Shown one piece after another: positions 60,482 to 64,000 of a DNA stretch of 64,000 bases; positions within the stretch are counted from its first letter, which is position 1; the number at the start of each line of letters is the position of its first letter. Below the pieces are notes generated by a model, which made no database searches, had not been told where the DNA came from, and saw only the letters and a program-made list of their open reading frames with translations. The position numbers and the translations under genes were made by a program. The stretch comes from Bacteroidales bacterium (GTDB taxonomy: Bacteria > Bacteroidota > Bacteroidia > Bacteroidales > Prolixibacteraceae), in assembly GCA_012729335.1 (NCBI GenBank), contig JAAYDJ010000025.1, forward strand, positions 1-64,000. Direction: 5' to 3'.

Positions 60482-61985
60482 AATTTCTTCGGCAGCCTCC
60501 GTGGCCCGCATTTCCGGCACGATGACCCACACCCCTGGGTTGGCCCGGCAAAACCAGTTTGACACTGACACACACAATGATCAAGATCTATGGGATGACA
60601 TAGAAAGCGCCCTGACCGAGAAAGATATTCAGGTTTTACGGGCGAAACTGAAAGAGATTTCCCACATGCCCTTCGAGGCTGCCCCCGATGGCCTTTCCGG
60701 CGAGTTTTTATTTGACCTGACCCATGGTGTGGCCACTCCCGGTGAGTGGCAGGAATTTGACGGATTGCTCCCCGATTTTTCCGAAGTCACCCAGGCGCTC
60801 CCCAAAATCCACCTTCATCACCATAAAAGGTGCATGAACGAGACCATTCACCACTATTACCTGGAGCAGGCCGCGCCCATCTCACGGGAGCAGGACCCCT
60901 TTTCCGCGGAGGTGGAAGATCCCGAATGGCAGATGCTGGAAGAGGCCATGACCGAAGGTGACGTCATGGATTTACGCCAAAAACTGCAGCTGATCGCCAA
61001 AACGGCCTCCACCCATCCCTATGGCGTGTCCGATATGGAAGATTACCTCAATGGGGAGATGGACCCGGGTGACCGGGAACGCTTCGAGGAAGAGCTGGCT
61101 TTTAATCCCCAGCTGAGTGACGATCTGGATCTTAACCTTGAGCTGGAGGAAGCCATTGGTGAGCAGGATGTCATGGCCTTACGTGAGGCTCTGGGAGGCG
61201 TCATGCGGCACCAGAAAGGCCGGGCCAGGAGCATCGCCGACATTGACTCCTTTCTTGAGGGAAGCATGACCGGCGACGACAGGGAAGCCTTCATGGAAGA
61301 GATGGCCGGAAACCGGGAGCTGAGGAGGGAAATACGCTTGTCAGGCGAAATGGAGAAGGCCCTGGGCGAACAGGATGTCATCGCCCTGCGTGACAAACTC
61401 AGGGAGGTCGCTGACTCGGAGGAAAAGGTGGTCGGCCGGGGATTGGTGACCCCACCCAAGGTGAGCGGCGTGAAACAACTGGCCACGGTAGCTGCGGTGG
61501 CCTTGCTGGTGATGGGTTTCTTCTCATTGCAAACGGTGACCAACCTGACCAACCGCAATGTTTATGAGGCCTTTTACAAAGCACCCCCGGCTCCTTCCAA
61601 CTTCCGTGATGTGGCGGCAACCCCCGCCGACGGGCTTACACAGGGATTTCTCCTTTTTAATCACGGACAATATGCTTCCGCCCTTTTACTTCTGCGGGAA
61701 GAAGCCAACCGCGAACCCTTTAACCCGGCAGCGGTCTTTTACACCGGGGCCAGTCACCAGGGTCTTAAAGAGTATTCACAGGCCGTAGCCCAGTATGACC
61801 GGATCCTTCTTCACCGCGACAATCTTTTCGTGGAACAGGCCGAATGGTACGCAGCCCTGAGTCTGGTGGGAAGTCATCAGTTCCCGGAAGCCACCGGCCG
61901 GCTCAATGCGGTGGTTAACCGGAGGGGGTATTATGCGCGCGACGCCGAAAAACTGCTCTCCCGGATAAGAAAGGGAACCCAATAA
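60471..61985 (+). CDS. Membrane protein with repeated anti-sigma-like modules and TPR tail
   Basis: From the ATG at 60471 the protein has 504 residues and overlaps the sigma gene by 11 bases. The N-terminal part holds four copies of a short helical motif, E-x-A-[L/M/I]-x-E-x-D-[V/I]-x-x-L-R-x-[K/A]-L (about residues 45, 156, 224, 293), and two clear copies of a segment reading DxxLxGxMxxxDRxxFxEEMxxNxxL (about 188-220 and 257-290), similar to the zinc-less anti-sigma domain. One membrane helix follows at about 337-355 and a C-terminal TPR-like region at about 388-500. It likely holds the sigma factor at the membrane and receives a signal through the TPRs. I know no name for this architecture. 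Confidence 0.75.
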   Translation: MTAKISSAASVARISGTMTHTPGLARQNQFDTDTHNDQDLWDDIESALTEKDIQVLRAKLKEISHMPFEAAPDGLSGEFLFDLTHGVATPGEWQEFDGLLPDFSEVTQALPKIHLHHHKRCMNETIHHYYLEQAAPISREQDPFSAEVEDPEWQMLEEAMTEGDVMDLRQKLQLIAKTASTHPYGVSDMEDYLNGEMDPGDRERFEEELAFNPQLSDDLDLNLELEEAIGEQDVMALREALGGVMRHQKGRARSIADIDSFLEGSMTGDDREAFMEEMAGNRELRREIRLSGEMEKALGEQDVIALRDKLREVADSEEKVVGRGLVTPPKVSGVKQLATVAAVALLVMGFFSLQTVTNLTNRNVYEAFYKAPPAPSNFRDVAATPADGLTQGFLLFNHGQYASALLLLREEANREPFNPAAVFYTGASHQGLKEYSQAVAQYDRILLHRDNLFVEQAEWYAALSLVGSHQFPEATGRLNAVVNRRGYYARDAEKLLSRIRKGTQ

Positions 61986-62008
61986 CAGCTAAACATATCT
62001 GACCCTTG

Positions 62009-64000
62009 TCAGTGGTCACCGGCCGGATTCTTTCCGGCCGGTTTCTTTATGACCATATCGGCTGCAATCAGGACCAGCAGCAACCCCATCAACCCCAGGA
62101 GGTAGAGGCTGATCCCCCCGAACAGGGGATCTGTTTGCCCGATGAGCACATATCCCATCCAGAAACGGGGATGGGCTGTGACCGGTGTTGCTTCGCGGAG
62201 GTATTTGAGTTTGGCGTTGCGCAGGGCATGATCCTTGCTTTTTCCCGCCTTCAGGTTGCGGTAGAACTCCTTCATCACCGTGGCACCTGCCTGGTCCTCG
62301 ACTTCCCACAGGGAGAGGAGTACCGACTGGCACCCCGCATAGAAGAAACCCCTGGCCAGGCTGATGATACCCTCTCCGTTGCGGAGCATCCCGCCGCCGC
62401 TGCGGCAGGCTCCCAATACGGCCATACGGGCTTTGAGCCGAAGGGTATAAACATCGGCCGTATTCAGCCATCCGTCATCTTCCAGTGAGCCCCCGGCCCC
62501 GGGAGCAAAGGCCAGCCGCGAAAACAGGGGAAGCGAATCGTTGATGAGGGTATGCATGGCCAGGTGGAGGATATCGAATCTTCCGGCAACCTCCCGGAAC
62601 CTGCCTTCGGTGGCCTCCTCCCCGGCATACAGGGTCGTATTCAGCTTTCTTTTCATGACCTTCACCTCTTCCAGGGCCCCCGGAATGGGCGGTAATGCCG
62701 CTGTGGATCCGGAAAGACCACTACTCCCTGCATACACCGGCGCAAAAGCCACGGAATGGTTGCCCCAGCCCTTCTTATCCCTGGCAAAAAGCGTCGCCGA
62801 GTAGTTGTAACTCACCGCATGACGCCTGATCAGGTATGCGAGATCATGATAATGCACCGATTCCGTCACAGCCGGTTCACTCAGCAAGGCTTCAAAAGGC
62901 AGGTAATTCAGAATCCCGTCGGGGATGACCGTGATCCTTTTGTCGAAAACCAAATCGCCAAAGGGAAGGATCAACAGGTTGTACAGGCTGTATGCCGCTT
63001 CACAGTATGCCCGGAAACTCTCCACCCCTGCATTCAGGAAGGCCTGGTCTGAAAGAATCCCAAAGACCGTGAGCACCATTTCCTGATTTTCGCGGGTGAA
63101 AGGCTGCCTGATAAAACGGTGCCCCCGCGCCGTAAGGGCGATGGTATACAACTCTCCGTCGCTCTGCGCTCCGGGCAGCTTCAGGTTATAGGAGAGCAAC
63201 ACCTCATCCTTTTTCATCCGCTTCCTGGCCAAATCAAAGGAGAGCGGTTTCTGCCTGTATTTGATGCCGTAATAATCGGGATAACTCTTCTCTAACTGCT
63301 CCCTGAAACGGAGATTTAACTCTTCGTATTCGAAGACCTTCTGCCGGTATTCATCCAGTTTTTGAGGATCGGGTTCTTCCTCCTGCATTTCCAGGTGGAG
63401 TTTTTCGCGATACCAGGCCAGGCTGGTGATGCCATCGTTTTCTTTTCTCAGGAGGCTGTCGGGGATGATTCCCTGTGCGCGGGACTCAAGTTCGGAGATC
63501 TGGTCCATGAGGGCCCCGGCTTTGTTTCTTTCGGCATGGCGGAAGGCTGTTTCAGCCCACTGGGGATCCTGGCTGAGCTGGTAAAGCTCAAATGAGGCCT
63601 CCACCACACCGTGGAAAATCTCCTGTTGGAGGGTGTACAGCTGTACTTTACTCTCCTCCGACACGAAACCGGTGCGGAGGTATTCGGCCAGGTCACTCCC
63701 CAGGCCCAGAAATTCCGCCGATTTCTGTAAGTTCTCTGTTTTGGCTTCTTTCCTGACTGCGTCGGTGAATTTGGCCAGCTGCAGATGGTTGAGTCCGATA
63801 TTCCGGAGGGTGGTCAGTGTGGCGATGGGATAGTTGTTGTCGCGCAACTGCGCCCTGTCGGTTTGTACAGGCCCCTCCCCTGAAAATGCCTTTTCCCGCT
63901 CTGGCACGCCGGTTCCCTTCTTCTTCACGGTCAGAATGGACAATGCCCTTTCATACCAATTTTGCGCCTCCATCAGGTTGCTATACCGCATCTTCCGGAA
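62009..64000 (-). CDS. TPR-CHAT caspase-like protein (partial, 5' end beyond the window)
   Basis: The reading frame is open to the right edge; counted from the ATG at 63991 there are 660 residues, and three further upstream codons are open, so the true start lies outside. Residues 1-230 are helical TPR-like repeats (EAQNWYERALSI, TLRNIGLNHLQLAKFTDAV, ETAFRHAERNKAGALMDQ). A CHAT protease domain spans about 360-620 with the His480 (ILHLAMHT) and Cys529 (LGACRSGGG) dyad intact, then a single C-terminal membrane helix (LYLLGLMGLLLVLIAADMVI, about 629-648). CHAT proteins are caspase-like peptidases used in signalling and immunity. It is convergent with the sigma/anti-sigma pair, 23 bases away. Confidence 0.88.
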   Translation of the reverse strand, partial: FRKMRYSNLMEAQNWYERALSILTVKKKGTGVPEREKAFSGEGPVQTDRAQLRDNNYPIATLTTLRNIGLNHLQLAKFTDAVRKEAKTENLQKSAEFLGLGSDLAEYLRTGFVSEESKVQLYTLQQEIFHGVVEASFELYQLSQDPQWAETAFRHAERNKAGALMDQISELESRAQGIIPDSLLRKENDGITSLAWYREKLHLEMQEEEPDPQKLDEYRQKVFEYEELNLRFREQLEKSYPDYYGIKYRQKPLSFDLARKRMKKDEVLLSYNLKLPGAQSDGELYTIALTARGHRFIRQPFTRENQEMVLTVFGILSDQAFLNAGVESFRAYCEAAYSLYNLLILPFGDLVFDKRITVIPDGILNYLPFEALLSEPAVTESVHYHDLAYLIRRHAVSYNYSATLFARDKKGWGNHSVAFAPVYAGSSGLSGSTAALPPIPGALEEVKVMKRKLNTTLYAGEEATEGRFREVAGRFDILHLAMHTLINDSLPLFSRLAFAPGAGGSLEDDGWLNTADVYTLRLKARMAVLGACRSGGGMLRNGEGIISLARGFFYAGCQSVLLSLWEVEDQAGATVMKEFYRNLKAGKSKDHALRNAKLKYLREATPVTAHPRFWMGYVLIGQTDPLFGGISLYLLGLMGLLLVLIAADMVIKKPAGKNPAGDH
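62018..62048 (+). terminator. Rho-independent terminator inside the 3' end of the CHAT gene
   Basis: A perfect 10-base-pair stem (ACCGGCCGGA at 62018-62027 with TCCGGCCGGT at 62033-62042) and TTTCTTT form a terminator for the plus-strand sigma/anti-sigma transcript. On the other strand the same bases encode the last residues (KPAGKNPAG) of the convergent CHAT protein. Confidence 0.85.

Overview
This is Bacteroidota chromosomal DNA, most likely Bacteroidales or a close relative. Three signs point there: two SusC/SusD-type outer-membrane pairs, several secreted proteins ending in type IX secretion (T9SS) sorting domains, and promoters of the Bacteroidota form (TTG, about 20 bases, TAnnTTTG) ahead of genes with few Shine-Dalgarno sequences. 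Core-genome markers of the phylum are also present (rsmD beside a DUF3822 gene, rpsA, two tRNA genes). I saw no integrase, transposase, phage gene or CRISPR array.

Positions 1-21737 hold a degenerate repeat and then a long, almost entirely plus-strand cluster that reads as a peptidoglycan/muropeptide scavenging locus. It has a NamZ-type exo-muramidase (minus strand), a transglutaminase-fold lipoprotein, an NlpC/P60 endopeptidase with SH3-like domains, an L-Ala-D/L-Glu dipeptide epimerase, a SusC/SusD pair and two further lipoproteins. It also has a phosphodiester glycosidase, a GHL10 glycosidase, a beta-propeller lipoprotein and an Amidase_3 enzyme; the three large enzymes carry C-terminal sorting domains. 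Inferred flow: amidase and GHL10 trim peptidoglycan outside the cell, SusC/D imports fragments, and NamZ, NlpC/P60 and the epimerase finish them.

Positions 21883-32192 hold a second SusC/SusD unit with a DUF4623-like T9SS protein, a FadR-type regulator and a secreted metallophosphoesterase fused to a PQQ-type propeller. Two strong terminators punctuate it.

Positions 32247-46574 are mostly housekeeping: tRNA-Arg(CCG), an HD hydrolase, a minus-strand operon (acyl-CoA ligase, plant-type glucuronokinase homologue, GalU), a GntR regulator, a phosphatase, tRNA-Asp, rsmD/DUF3822, a RecD-like helicase, RNase Z, a STAS protein and ribosomal protein S1. Positions 46645-58584 hold dTDP-rhamnose genes (rfbA, rfbC, rfbD; no rfbB), a phosphohexomutase, a DUF1080 protein, an SNF2 helicase, a DEAD-box helicase and an Omp85-like outer-membrane protein.

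Positions 58830-64000 end the window with a TonB-like protein, a probable small RNA with its own promoter and terminator, an ECF-type sigma factor overlapping a membrane protein with repeated anti-sigma-like modules and a TPR tail, and a convergent TPR-CHAT caspase-like protein cut by the right edge. This last group and the peptidoglycan locus are the most interesting parts.
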